This document shows, piece by piece, positions 48,023-59,741 of a stretch of 64,000 bases of DNA. The translations under genes and the position numbers were made by a program. The notes under the pieces are model-generated. The model ran no database searches and was not told the origin of the DNA. It saw only the letters and a program-made list of their open reading frames with translations. The first letter of the stretch is position 1; each line of letters starts with the position of its first letter. The stretch spans positions 7,956,565 to 8,020,564 of the forward strand of contig JAKZAN010000001.1 of assembly GCA_023053545.1 (NCBI GenBank). The letters run 5' to 3'. The DNA comes from Lepidurus packardi. Taxonomy: Eukaryota > Arthropoda > Branchiopoda > Notostraca > Triopsidae.

Positions 48023-51000
48023 ATGCGCTTATTGGTACCTCTTGCTTTGGTTTGGTCTGGGATTTTGGCCCAAGTGTTGTGTGCACATTGGTGGTAAGTT
48101 TTTACAGTTGGGTTTCCGGATAAAATCTTTTCCTTATAACACATAAATCTGCAGATGCAAATTGCAAAACACAGAAATACTTTCCAAACGTAGGAGGATT
48201 ATACTAATTTTAGTTAACAAAGTGGTTTGCTATTAGTAAAGAATATGTATTATTAGTAAAGAATTTGTATGAATTTTGTTCATGTATTTATTTTTACTGC
48301 AATCGTCTTTCGGCTAGAATTAATAGAGTGGTCAGTCGCGTTTGAGTACTCGTTGAGCCCTTTAATCTCACAGCGTCTAAATCGTTCCGGTAGCTCTCGT
48401 GCTTTAAAAGGCTTGTTTTGAGAGTACATAGCGCCCGAAGAGATGACTTCCGTTCTTCGGACTCTAGCCAAAGGGAGGGGGGGGGGGGGCAATATACTTA
48501 TGGTATTGCATTGCAAAAGGAAAAAGCCAACAAGTTTGATTATGGCATGGCTGTTGTTTTGCATATAGTTAATTAACCACCCGCGAACAGAATGGCCGAA
48601 AAACAACAGCGTTATCAGACGAAAAAGGACTATATGTTAGATAAGTGGGTTTTTTTCGGGGGGAGAGGGTGATGGCACACATACACAAACGCAGGCGGTG
48701 AGATCCATGTTATGTATGCGTGTTTTCTTTTAATTTTTTCTTTCAAGGGTTGAAGCAGTAGTAGCTCTTTTAAAAGTCTAATTCGCCTGGTGGCCCATAA
48801 AAGTCAAGTTTCATGTGCTCTTCATTTCGGAAATCCAACACACACGATTTGAGAACTTCTCGCAATTTAAGCTCTATATACGATGTCAATGGCGCCAACA
48901 TTCGAAGCCTCTGGGACTTATTGTTTTCGGGAGGGGGGTTGCATGTAAACTCTATATCCTTGCTTAAATGAGAGCTGCTTATAGCGAAGAAAACAGTAGA
49001 GCTAAATGCTGCTCGCCCGCCTCTGTTTTTTTGTTGTTCTATGGCTTTGTGGCATGGGATTTGGAGATGAGGTTTAGCTCTTTGCCAGCGTTAGCGTTAG
49101 AAAGACCAGAGAGTTCAGATCAAGTGTGATTAAACAAATCTCTTTCCATTTGTCTGGTGTTTGTTGATCGTTTTTATTTGAATATGAGCTTCCTGCACAT
49201 CCCTCAACCTCCACCTCATAAAAAAATAGAAAAAGTAAGTAAAGAAAATTTGTTTAAAAAAGTTTGGTTTTTGTTGGACACCCTTCGGTTTGAGCGTTTA
49301 ACGACCTCCGGATAGCCTGCCATAAATACTAATTTTGTTGGATTTGAATACTTCTAAATATTTCCATCCACCAACAGGTGTCTGTAATTATATTTTGTTT
49401 GTCTTTGGTTGGGCCGCCATATAAATTAGGTGATAGTTTTAGTACTCCCAGCAGTGCCGCTATCTAGAAGACCTACGAAAATTATTCTATGGCCAATGCC
49501 TTGCAATTTGAGATACACAAGAGAAAGAAGACACTTTTTATGGAGTGGCATTGTTCGTTTGTAACTAGGAAGCGAAGGAACCTTTTTAGGAACCTTTTTA
49601 GGAACCTTTTTTGGATCGTTTTTTCTGGTTATTTTGGAATTTCGCTATCACGAATTCCCCAATTTTATTAACTGCATATCCCAACTAATGGTCAAATCGG
49701 GTTTTTTGTATACTTTAGGGCAGTTGGAAGTAACGTGGTCTTGGATCCTACCCGGTTGTGCAGAAAAAGTCGTCGTATTCGCGGACGTCAAGCTGAAATT
49801 TGCCGCAAAGAACCGGAATTGCTACAAGAAATCGCCAAAGGTGCACAACTGGGTGTCAAGGATTGTCAATACCAGTTTCGGAACAGACGGTGGAACTGCA
49901 CGACAGCTCGCAAAAGCCTACGCAAAATCCTCTTGCGAGGTAAAAATACAACAAACGGGAAAGAGTTTGATTCGCAACGATGCCTTTTTCCCCTACTTGT
50001 GACTATCGCAAACCGCAGAGCCGGTAACCCTTTTTAAACCTGTCAACGTGGACGGGGTTTTTAATTGGGAATTTGGTTTCCCTATGCACCGACTTCTCGG
50101 TCTAGCAATTAGCGAAGTAGTGCTGATAAACCCCACCCAGTCACATTCGGTCTTTTTTTCTGTCTAGAAAATTTTTGCTAAAAGTCTCCTGGCGAGTTCA
50201 AGGAAGCCAACTCACTGAAAGAAGTTTTTGTGTGAAAGGTAAAAGCGAAGAATAAAAATAAAAGGCAGACAAGAGTTCTGGGAAGAGGAAATATGTAAGT
50301 TTGATTCAGATATTACAGAGAGGAAGGAAAAAAAGTGAAATGGCTCTGGGCGACATTAGTATGACCTGCAGGATATATATTAGCTTGGACTGAGTAGAGA
50401 AGTTTTTCTGTGCTATTTGAACATGCCAAGAAGCCGACATGGGTTTTTGTCTTGTTCTTTTCACTTTCTGAATTTTTCCTTTTTTTCCTTTTTTCGTTCC
50501 TTTTGTTTGTAAAGAAAAAGCGTAGAATTACGGTATTTTTGGCGCTTCTTTTTGCCATATGTGTAGTTTTCCACAGCGTTTGGGTTGAGCTTGCAGGTTA
50601 TTTGGCTGACACTCTTTCATCTTACCAAATTATTCTAATGTGTGGCTTGTGGTCGTAGAGCTCGGCGGTCAGCGTTGAACCAACGCTACCATTTGTGCAC
50701 CTCAGGTGGTAATTACCCGGTGCGCCCCATTACATCTCTGTTTCCACATGTCGTCTAGAGGAAAACAGCGAGAGCTGACTGGAAAAAGTAAAGGGATCTC
50801 TCCATAATTAATTGAATTAGTCGTGCTAAGCGTCGTGCGCGTGTTGTAGGGGCTGAAACTGAAACTGTGTGCTTTTGAAAATCTCCGCGAACCATATTTT
50901 CAAGGAAAATCATTGCAGTAAGTCATTTCTTTGGGGGGTCATTACAGGTGCTTAGTCCTGACCATAGACACAAATTCCGCATGTGAAGTTGTACTCAAAG

Positions 51001-54000
51001 ACCTTTTAGAGCGCTCTCAAGTGACTCACTCAGAGTTTAATTTTTTAATTTTCTTAACATAGCGTAGAACAGGGTAATCAAATTATCCAGTATAGAAATA
51101 TGTCAGCAGTTTGCCCCTCTCCTGGTAGTTCTTGACGGGGTACGTCGATGGACGATGGCTCTCTTGCACGCAACATCTCTTTTATGTGTATTCTTAATTT
51201 CTTTTGTGCCTTTTTTTTTCACTGTGAGTTTACGTATACTTACCTGTAAAACCGCAATCAACGCCTTTACTAGAAAACCCTAAGTAAGCCTCCTCGCTCT
51301 CTCGCGCACTCAAATGCATCAGGCCTCTCTTAAAAAGTTTTTAAAAAGACGATCTCGGTCGTCGTCAACTCTATACCCACAACTTTTTATGTAAATATTT
51401 GGCCTCTATGAAGAGTTCTCAAACTTTCTTTTAACATTCTAGAGCGTTCCATTTACGACTCGGAGCGGAGTTTCGGGAGTTATGAAACGCGATTGTTAAA
51501 AAACTATCTACCAAGTCGTTTGACGTCAAGGTTTCTTTCGTAAATAGACCCAACAAGACCAAACAAAATAAAACAAAATGGCGCTGCCAAGACACGAGGT
51601 TTATTTTGGGGACGGAAATTTAGGAAAAGGCAAAAGAGCTCTGCGAAGAGAGATGCTGTTGTGGGATGTGTGCCCACCTAAGATGTGTTTATCTTTGTAA
51701 ATGACCTCTTGGCCTTTGCTTGGACATCTTTTTTTGGGTACCCTCGCACTTATCCTGATTCTAAAAGTGGGGGATATGCATCATACTGGATGCTTGCTAG
51801 TGCTAACAGTTTTGGCATTTTGGCCAAGAAATGTCTTGGGAGAAAGTGTACAAAAATTCCCAAGGTAAGCAAACACAATCACGGATTTCGCTAGTTAGGA
51901 TGTGGCGATAAAAAAAAACTCGTTATAGGAACTCCGTTAATTGTTATCTTGACTGTAGTTCTGAAAACAATCCTAAAAAAGTGCCTTCTGTTTTTTATTT
52001 TTGTTCTCTTGTGCTAAAACCAGATACTCGCGAAACGGGCTTTCTTCATGCCGTTGTAGCTGCCGGAGTTACGTTTGCCATTACACAAGCTTGCAGCATG
52101 GGCCAGTTACTTCAATGCACGTGTGATAAAACCGCCAAAGGTAAGAAGTTTGTTCGAGCGTGCGGCAACCGCCTTATTCTCCGACTGCGTAACAAAAAGG
52201 TTCTCACGGTTTATTAATGTTGTCTGCAGAGCTAAACAAAAAATCCATGTTACATGGAAAGAATTAGTTGGACCCGGACACAGTCCAGAAACAAAAGGGG
52301 TGATCAAGGGGATGCTTTGGAATTTTGTGGGGAAGAATGTTGGGCATTTCAGGTGGAAGAGAGGATAAAGAGGATTCCACAGGACGCAAAGGAGATTTCT
52401 GTGTAGTATTAATTGACTATGTATAAAGTTGACAAGGAAAAGCTCGCAACGCAAAATTGCACTAAACGCGAAGACGAAAGGGCCCACCAGGACAGTTTAT
52501 TGATGGAAACTGTCAGAACTCATAACGTGATCCATGCAAAGATAGGCAACCGAGAGGACCTGTTTATCAGCCTTTCTGTCGTTGTCGATGCAACGTACCG
52601 GAAAAGGCTGTTAAAAGGACCCATGACAAGCTGACCATGCCATTATGAAATTTGGTATCTAACTGCGCTGCTGTAGGTCTCTTTGGTTTCAACATGTCCG
52701 CCATGTTTCCTCAATTCGTCCCGTTCGGAGCCGGGAGCCAATGGATCATATTTGTATTGAAGCCTTAACGTGTGGTTTGTTTCATTTCATAACCAGCCAA
52801 GTAGACTGGATTTATACATTCATATACATTGGGAAGGGGGGGGGGGGGGGTATGACAAGTATTTCATGCACCAAGTGCCCAGATGTAGAAAAGATAGTAC
52901 ACAATAACCAGTCGAGACAGTCTTTCAAGCTAATACAAAAGGAGACAGAGAGAGAAAGAGAGAAGAGTCTGTGGCTATAGTGAAGAAACAAAAGAAAGAG
53001 ATGAACCATGGACGACGATAGACGGCGGTTTGCCCAGTAAACCATGCGAATCGATGCGACGAACAGAAAGCTGGGCTGGCTGAAGAAACGTTGGCGAAAA
53101 ACTTCCCCGATACCCTTTTTCCATTTACCCCGATTCCCTCAAAGTTTTTTCTTTAAGCTTTCTTTCTTTGTCTGGTTAAGAGGGTATATATATTGAAGCA
53201 TTGAATTGGAAAACCACCTGAAAGGACCCCACACATTCATCGGTTTTATGCAAAAGAAACAGGAATTTAGGACAGTAGTTAGTTGAGTTAAGAGGCAATT
53301 TTTTGTTGTTACGCTGCTGGTTGGTCATAGAAAAGTTTATGAATCTCTCTTATCCTATATACCTATTATTTTGTTCTTGTAGAGCTTGAAAACTTTTTTT
53401 CAAAAAATTTTGTTATGAATCTAGGAATGTCGCCGGATGGCGAATGGCATTGGGGCGGGTGCGCCGATAATGTACAACATGGCTACAAAAAGTCCCGCGA
53501 ATTTATGGATGCTCGGTACCGCAAACGCAGCGATTTAAAGACTTTGATCATGCTTCACAATAACGAAGCTGGAAGATTGGTAATTATTTTTATTTCAGTA
53601 ACTTGCGTGTTGCTATTTGTTTTTATTGAATTTTTTTTATTAAAGTGAGCAAACGGCGATCTGGGGTGATTGTGTCTTAATTGGAATGTAACCTTGTCTT
53701 TATTTTATGCATACGGCAGGCTATTAAGAATTACATGCGGACCGAGTGCAAATGCCATGGACTTTCCGGGTCCTGCACATTACGAACATGTTGGCGGAAA
53801 ATGCCGTTATTCCGGGACGTAGGAAAACGGTTGAAAGATCGCTTTGATGGCGCTGCCAAAGTGATCCCTGGCAATGACGGTAAAACGATCATTCCCGAAG
53901 GACCCTCGATTAAACCACCCAGTCGCGAAGATCTGATTTACTCGGAAGACTCGCCTGATTTTTGTTTACCGGATCCCAACACGGGTTCCTTAGGAACCAT

Positions 54001-54181
54001 TGGCCGGACTTGCAACAATACTTCGCCGGGGATTGAAGGGTGTGAACTGCTGTGTTGTGGACGCGGTTACGATACCAAGATTGTCAAAAGTAAAGTGAAC
54101 TGCCGGTGTCGATTCAAGTGGTGCTGTGAAGTTACTTGCGACATGTGCGTGGTGAAAACGTCTGTCAGCACCTGTCGCTAA
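48023..54181 (+). CDS. Wnt6: Wnt6 secreted signalling ligand
   Basis: Secreted Wnt ligand. Five exons in matching phase: 48023-48093, 49719-49939, 52024-52140, 53425-53579, 53720-54181 (about 341 aa). Exon 1 is a compact signal peptide starting MRLLVPLALVWSGILAQVLC; its splice to exon 2 creates AHWWAVGSNVVLDP, matching the WWAVGS start typical of Wnt6 and confirming the start exon. Then [108 protein letters not shown] with the acylation serine, FDGAAKVIPGNDGK, CCGRGYDTKIV, and FKWCCEVTCDMCVVKTSVST. It is the only plus-strand gene of the cluster: divergent from Wnt10, convergent with Wnt1. The ATG at 48023 is preferred since earlier in-frame sequence is hydrophilic. Confidence 0.95.
49576..49612. 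repeat. 12-bp tandem repeat, three copies
   Basis: AGGAACCTTTTT repeated three times just upstream of Wnt6 exon 2, inside intron 1. Confidence 0.8.
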
Positions 54182-54524
54182 ATCCCAGAACTTGCGAAAG
54201 CCCGCGAGTGCTGGACAAACGTGTCTCACATGAACTAACATTAATAAGCTTTCTATACGTCTGTCCCTTTACATGATACGTCCTCAAGATACGTGATGCT
54301 CGCAAAGGGGCTTTCTTTTAGACATCTCGAAAAAAAAAAAAAAATCAGATACGGACTCGATTCGCTAACATATGCCATGGGAGTCATGTCCACGAGAGAG
54401 CGAGCTGTGTGTTTGTAACAAGGAGACTTGTAACAGTTCAATGTGCAGTAGTGAACTCTTGCATTAATGGGCGGAAAGGAAGAAAAGATAAACCTCAACA
54501 CACTCTTGTGATAACTTTTTACGA

Positions 54525-54530
54525 AATAAA
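54525..54530 (+). promoter_or_regulatory. polyadenylation signal candidate for Wnt6
   Basis: AATAAA about 345 bases after the Wnt6 stop codon; another AATAAA is near 54769. Confidence 0.4.
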
Positions 54531-55741
54531 CATGCATTGTTTTTGCATGGATTTAAACGTAAGACATGAGACAGAGAATATAAGAGGGGTTCTCCCCCTT
54601 TGGACGTGTAGCTTTTCAGAGTGAAGTTGTAATTTACGGTAGGATTTTTTGTTTTGGTTTAAATTTTCAACGTTTTACCAAGACTTGATGCTCGTATTTT
54701 GTGCGGCCATCTACAGTTATTAAACGCGTAAAGTTGCTGGTCTGTGATGGTCTCTTACAAAACGACAATAAAATTTTACGGAAGAGGGGAAAAATTATGG
54801 GTTTTGTATAGCACCCTTTCTGTAGGATGCCCAACCTTGTGTTGAAGGAGAAAATAACATGTGTAGAGAGAAAATCTTAGGTTTTATGGTCTTGATTCAC
54901 GGAATTGCTGCTTGGGAAGAATAGCCTTGGCCGAACAGTTTGATAGCAGATATAATGGCTTGCAAATCAAACGTCTATATAGCAGAAGGTAAACCTTATA
55001 CTATGGCCATAGGCTAATTTTTTTATTAGTAATATTTTTGTGTGTGCTGGCTATTTCCTGCCGTCTCATCCCGATCCTGCACATGACACACACCATACAC
55101 ATTCCAGAATGTTTTCTCCTTCAGTTATATTACGTTAACTAAAGGAATTTGGTGTGTCATAAATGAGCAAGTTTCCTGGCTGCTGGCGGCTAAAGAATGT
55201 CCTTTTGAAGTCCAAGCTTCATAAAACTTTTTTTTGAAGATCTCTTGTATCCCCGATAGATTTTCTTTTCTTCTCTTTTTTTTCTTGCTCCGCCCCATGT
55301 CATATATGGGCATTGTATCAATAAAACTCAGCAGTTCCAAGGATGTTCAGGTGTGAATTGTTCTTTGGGCTTTCTTTTGTCACCCGCCACTCTTTTTGAA
55401 GCACCTTATCGGAGGACAAAATCCGGCTTTTTTGTCTTCCTAATCGTTGACACTGAAGTTAGCATGCCTGTAACATTTCCGAGTATTGAAAGGTTTCCCC
55501 GCTCTGCCTTTTTGCATATATGAGAGCGCCAGCGGTTTTAACAGCTTGGATCAAACTTTCTGTACCAAGGACGGAACTTTGAACGTTTTTCCATCTTGTA
55601 ACCCACACTAGAGAACGTCTTCTTGCATAAAAGTAAGTATGTTCTGCTTTTGATTCCTTTCTCATGACGAAAGATACCCCAAGAATGACATTATAAAGCT
55701 TGGAAATGGACAGATAACATCTCACCTGTCTACGATTCTTT

Positions 55742-55812
55742 ACAACCTCTATATACCTATAACCTCTATATACCTACAACCTCTATATACCCTACGCTCT
55801 ATATACCTATAA
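55742..55812. repeat. minisatellite, about 17-bp unit
   Basis: Four imperfect copies of a unit like ACAACCTCTATATACCT, the last diverged (ACGCTCTATATACCT). Confidence 0.85.
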
Positions 55813-56312
55813 ACTCGGATGCAACGTCACGTCAAATCAACATTAGTAATCCTTGTCGATGAAAAGACCAGCGAGACAGCCAACATTCAACAGGTCATCT
55901 TCGCCTTTTAGTATCCCGGCTATCTCCCACTTATAAAAATATGCCGAGGGTGCGCACAGGGAACGAATTTTTCATCCCCAACGTTCCAACCAAGACGGAA
56001 GTGATGGATAATGGACCCAGTCTCATCAAGGTATATGCCTAATTTATTGTGTTACCTTTGACGGACTGCTGGCTCAAAATTATAGCTTGCCAGGAACAGG
56101 TTTCCCTGAGATGTGACAGTGATGAAGCTAGAGGCAATTATTTACCTGGCTTCAAATTTATGCAAAGTGTTTTTCTTTCTGGCCAGATCCCTTTTTCCCT
56201 TAGTGTGTGAATTTTATTTAAGGTCAGGAAGGAATTATAGTCATAGCGTTTTATGTCTTGTGTCCCCGTGTAATCCGTGCTTCTTTAAATGTTCCCATCT
56301 GGTCTTGGTTGT

Positions 56313-56313
<1 letters not shown>

Positions 56314-56344
<31 letters not shown>

Positions 56345-56360
56345 ACTTTTTTTTTTTTAT
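56314..56360. repeat. poly-C then poly-T tract
   Basis: A run of about 30 C, then GA, C and about 11 T. Long C30 tracts are rare in genomes and prone to length errors in sequencing. Confidence 0.9.
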
Positions 56361-58260
56361 TCACGTGCATTTGCTTTTCTCGTGTCTTATATTGCTTTGG
56401 TAACCGGCTCACCGTTTTCACATTCTTTTTCAGTATCAACCTCGCAGAAAACGTACGGCAATCTCCATCTGGGTTTCTTCTTGCTGCTGGTCTCTTTAAC
56501 AGCCAAGCTATTGCAGCGGGGAGATGGGATACATCATCATTATCCTGTCACAGTCCATCTTGCATTCCCGCCCTCTTCCAGCATCACACCTTCCAGGGAG
56601 GTCGACTCGAACTCATTTCCATGACCTTCCTCTCATCTCATCCCGGCTCATCATCATCCTTAACGCGATTCTCACCTCGTCTGCATCCTACCTCGGCGTC
56701 GAAGATAGTCATTCATTGAAAAATAAGCGCATCAACCTTATTGACAGCGTTCTTAGTCTACCCTCTTGGGATTTCTGCATCCTCCCAACTCAGAAAGCTT
56801 GTTTGAATACTTTGACAACTCGGGCCTGCTCATACGTAAGTTAAAAGTCCAGATGGTCATCAAAGTCCTATACATAATTACGTTGTCTCTAGTAAAAGCA
56901 CGCTTTTCATTTAATTGGGTGATTAGCACATTAACTGTCGGACGTGGAGCGCAAAGTTTAAGGAGTCAAGTTTGTCCAAGATAGTCCGTGCCATTTTGCA
57001 CGCGTTTTGCTTGGCAAGCCGACCCAGCTGTTATTACCTCTTTTTACCTGAAGCCTCGTGGAAATTTGAGACAATATGAACTGATCCTCACGTGGCTGCT
57101 GACCACCCCCGCAGCCCAGAGAGCTTAAAATTGCTGTCTGTCTTCGCAGAAGTTGGAGAGGATATAGCTAAATATACGACGAGTCCACGGACTTCTCACT
57201 TGACTAATTATAGTTCTTTTTTATCTCCCGCGCTCGTAGGTATATACCCACATTCCAGAATACAAGGTGAAAAGCTTCGTGTGTTATATTAGAGGAGACC
57301 TGGGCAAGTGGGTACTGGGGACCGGACCACCAAGAGCTTTTCCCTTGCTTCCTTCTCAGTCAGCCGTACAACCGACAAGTTTCCGGACCTGAGCCTCTGT
57401 TATAACTTCGCCTTCAGGACCCTGAAATGGTGATTGTATTGAAGGAGCGAGCGAAAATAGAGGATGGGACGGGAAATGCACTTCATTGAGCCATTTCACG
57501 CTTAACATCTCTTGTTAAAATATTCGTCCCGCATCCCAATCCTCACGGGAAAAAAAGCAAAAGCTAAGAAAATTAATGCGAATGCGGCACTACAAAGTAT
57601 GCTCAAGATCTTTCTTTTTGGAGGGAGGGAGGGCAAGAGGTATTTATTGTAGTCCTGCCGAAGGTTTGGACGGTACCCAGCATCCAGGTGTCTTCAGTGA
57701 CTGATAATCGTGACATGCTGATGGCTACGATGACAGGTTGGGCTTTATTTTTTTGTTATTTTAACCCTTCCATGACGCAGGAGTTGTACTTGGACATCTG
57801 GATGAGCTGGCGAGTCAATAAAACACTTGACACACAACAGCACGTAAGGCGGCATCTTTGCTTGAAATTAAACCGAAAAGGAACCGCGTTTATTGTCTTC
57901 AATAAGAATTGCCCTGCAATAAACTAAATTCTATGTTAATATTTGTCCAATTTTTTCCCCCCATTCTTTTTACTACAGTTAAGCAATTAGTGCACAGCGT
58001 TTACGTTTATTTATTGTACTGCAAAAGCCGATGTATACATTGCCATTTGCATGCTACATTTGAACTGCCGCGCGGTTTCAGAATCGCCCACTGCTGGCCA
58101 TAAAAGACTTTTGCCATGAGTTGTCTTATTTTAGTCTGTTCTTGGATATTAGCGCATTTTTTAGTGATAAACGCTTTGTTACTCATCACTGCAGTATTTA
58201 GCTATCTGGTAATTAAGCCGCACCGCTGATTTGGTGTATCGAAAAGGTAAGACATTTAAT

Positions 58261-58393
58261 AGCGTGTTCCACTGGCTGCACTGGTGCACTGATTTTGGCA
58301 CTCGGTTTTTGTCAAACATGTATGTCTTTACGCACTGTGTTCGCACACTGACTGCCAAAAAATATTGCACCAGTGCGGCCAGTGGAACTCGCT
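58261..58393. repeat. hairpin element
   Basis: Left arm AGCGTGTTCCACTGGCTGCA and right arm, read inward, AGCGAGTTCCACTGGCCGCA are near-identical inverted copies over 28 bp, and weaker pairing (ATTTTGGCA) extends further. The loop is about 40-50 bp. No frame. Probably a small foldback or MITE remnant. Confidence 0.75.
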
Positions 58394-59741
58394 ATAAGTC
58401 TTTCCATTTTACTGTTACACTTATAGTGTGTTTTGTGTTTTTGATCAAGATGGCATAAGTATCACGTGTTGTCATGCTCATGGCAAACATTTTTTGGCTC
58501 CGAGTTGGATAGCAAAGGTAAAAGGGTGGTAGGGTACAAGATATATTTGGCACAGAAGCGTACATTTTTGTGTCGTTTTCACATCCAAATGGCATGTCAT
58601 TTGTTTAGGATTTGAATGGCGTCAAAAGTGACTGTTATAGCTGGTAATGGCGTTTTGCACTTAGGAAACAGCCCAGGCTTGTGCAAAAACAATTTTCGCC
58701 TACCCTTTATTCCTGGTAAAACTTTAAGCTGTCGATGGCTTTTTTGCTATTGCCCACTTAGCTCAACTGCAACACCCACTAAGGGAACGTGCTACTGCTA
58801 GGCTCCCTCGAATGGCAGCTGGCCTTTTCTTTCCATTCCATGTGCAAGACTGAAAAAGCGACAAATTTTACGGCCAACAGGTGAAACCCCAAAGCAAACT
58901 GCCTCATGTGATATAGATCCCATTTAGCACTCTTCCGAGTCCGGGCCTGTACTCTTGTTTTATTTTTCCTCTCTTTCGAGCTAGAACCCATGCACCCATT
59001 ACCGACAAGACATATATCACAAGGCCACAACAAGAAAGCCCTATTAGACAAGAAGCTGAAGGTCAAGACTACCGCTTTCCTTATGAGAAGTAATGGGGAA
59101 AGCTCGGAGGGTTTACGAAATAGGAACCCTTTAAGAAATTTAGACTAACCATCTATTTCCCCTTAGTCGCGCATATATCTCTGTAATATCCCAGCGTTTT
59201 GACTTGGAAAGAATTTGAAGTGAAATTCATCAAAGTATCTTGTATTTGTCTATGTACAATTTTAGCTCTTTCGTTCGCTGTATAGAGGGTTTTTTAAACT
59301 CGCATTTGAAAAGTGCTGCTTAGACCTCGCAAAAACAAGTAAAAAGGTTTGATATGCAATGTGGAGCGTCATATCCTTCAAAACAATACTGTCGGTCACA
59401 TAATTATGGTGAATATTACAATGTGCAAAGATTGCTGGTACTATACGTATTGAAAGAGGGCGCACAGGGTGCTTGGTGTCGTGTTTCGGATTTTTTAAAA
59501 TGTTTTTTTACATAAGGGGGTTTGATGGTTATAAAAACTTGTCATGCTTATTCATATAAATAACGTTGAAAATTTGGACGTTAATCACTACAGAAAGTTT
59601 TCCGCCAAAAAATATACGAAGTAATTACAGAGTTTTATGATATGAAGGCCTCTTGACGAAACTTTGGGCAAGCCTTTTGAAAATTAGGCACGCCAAGTGT
59701 TTGACTAGCTCAACAAACGCTCGTGATGCAACGGAGTGTTT

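Larger units (their letters stand above)
54182..59741. other. Wnt6-Wnt1 convergent intergenic region
   Basis: 5.6 kb between the 3' ends of Wnt6 and Wnt1. No gene was recognised with confidence. It holds a minisatellite, a C30/T11 tract, a hairpin element and one exon-like frame near 55.95 kb (see findings). 3' untranslated regions of both genes start at its edges. Confidence 0.5.
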
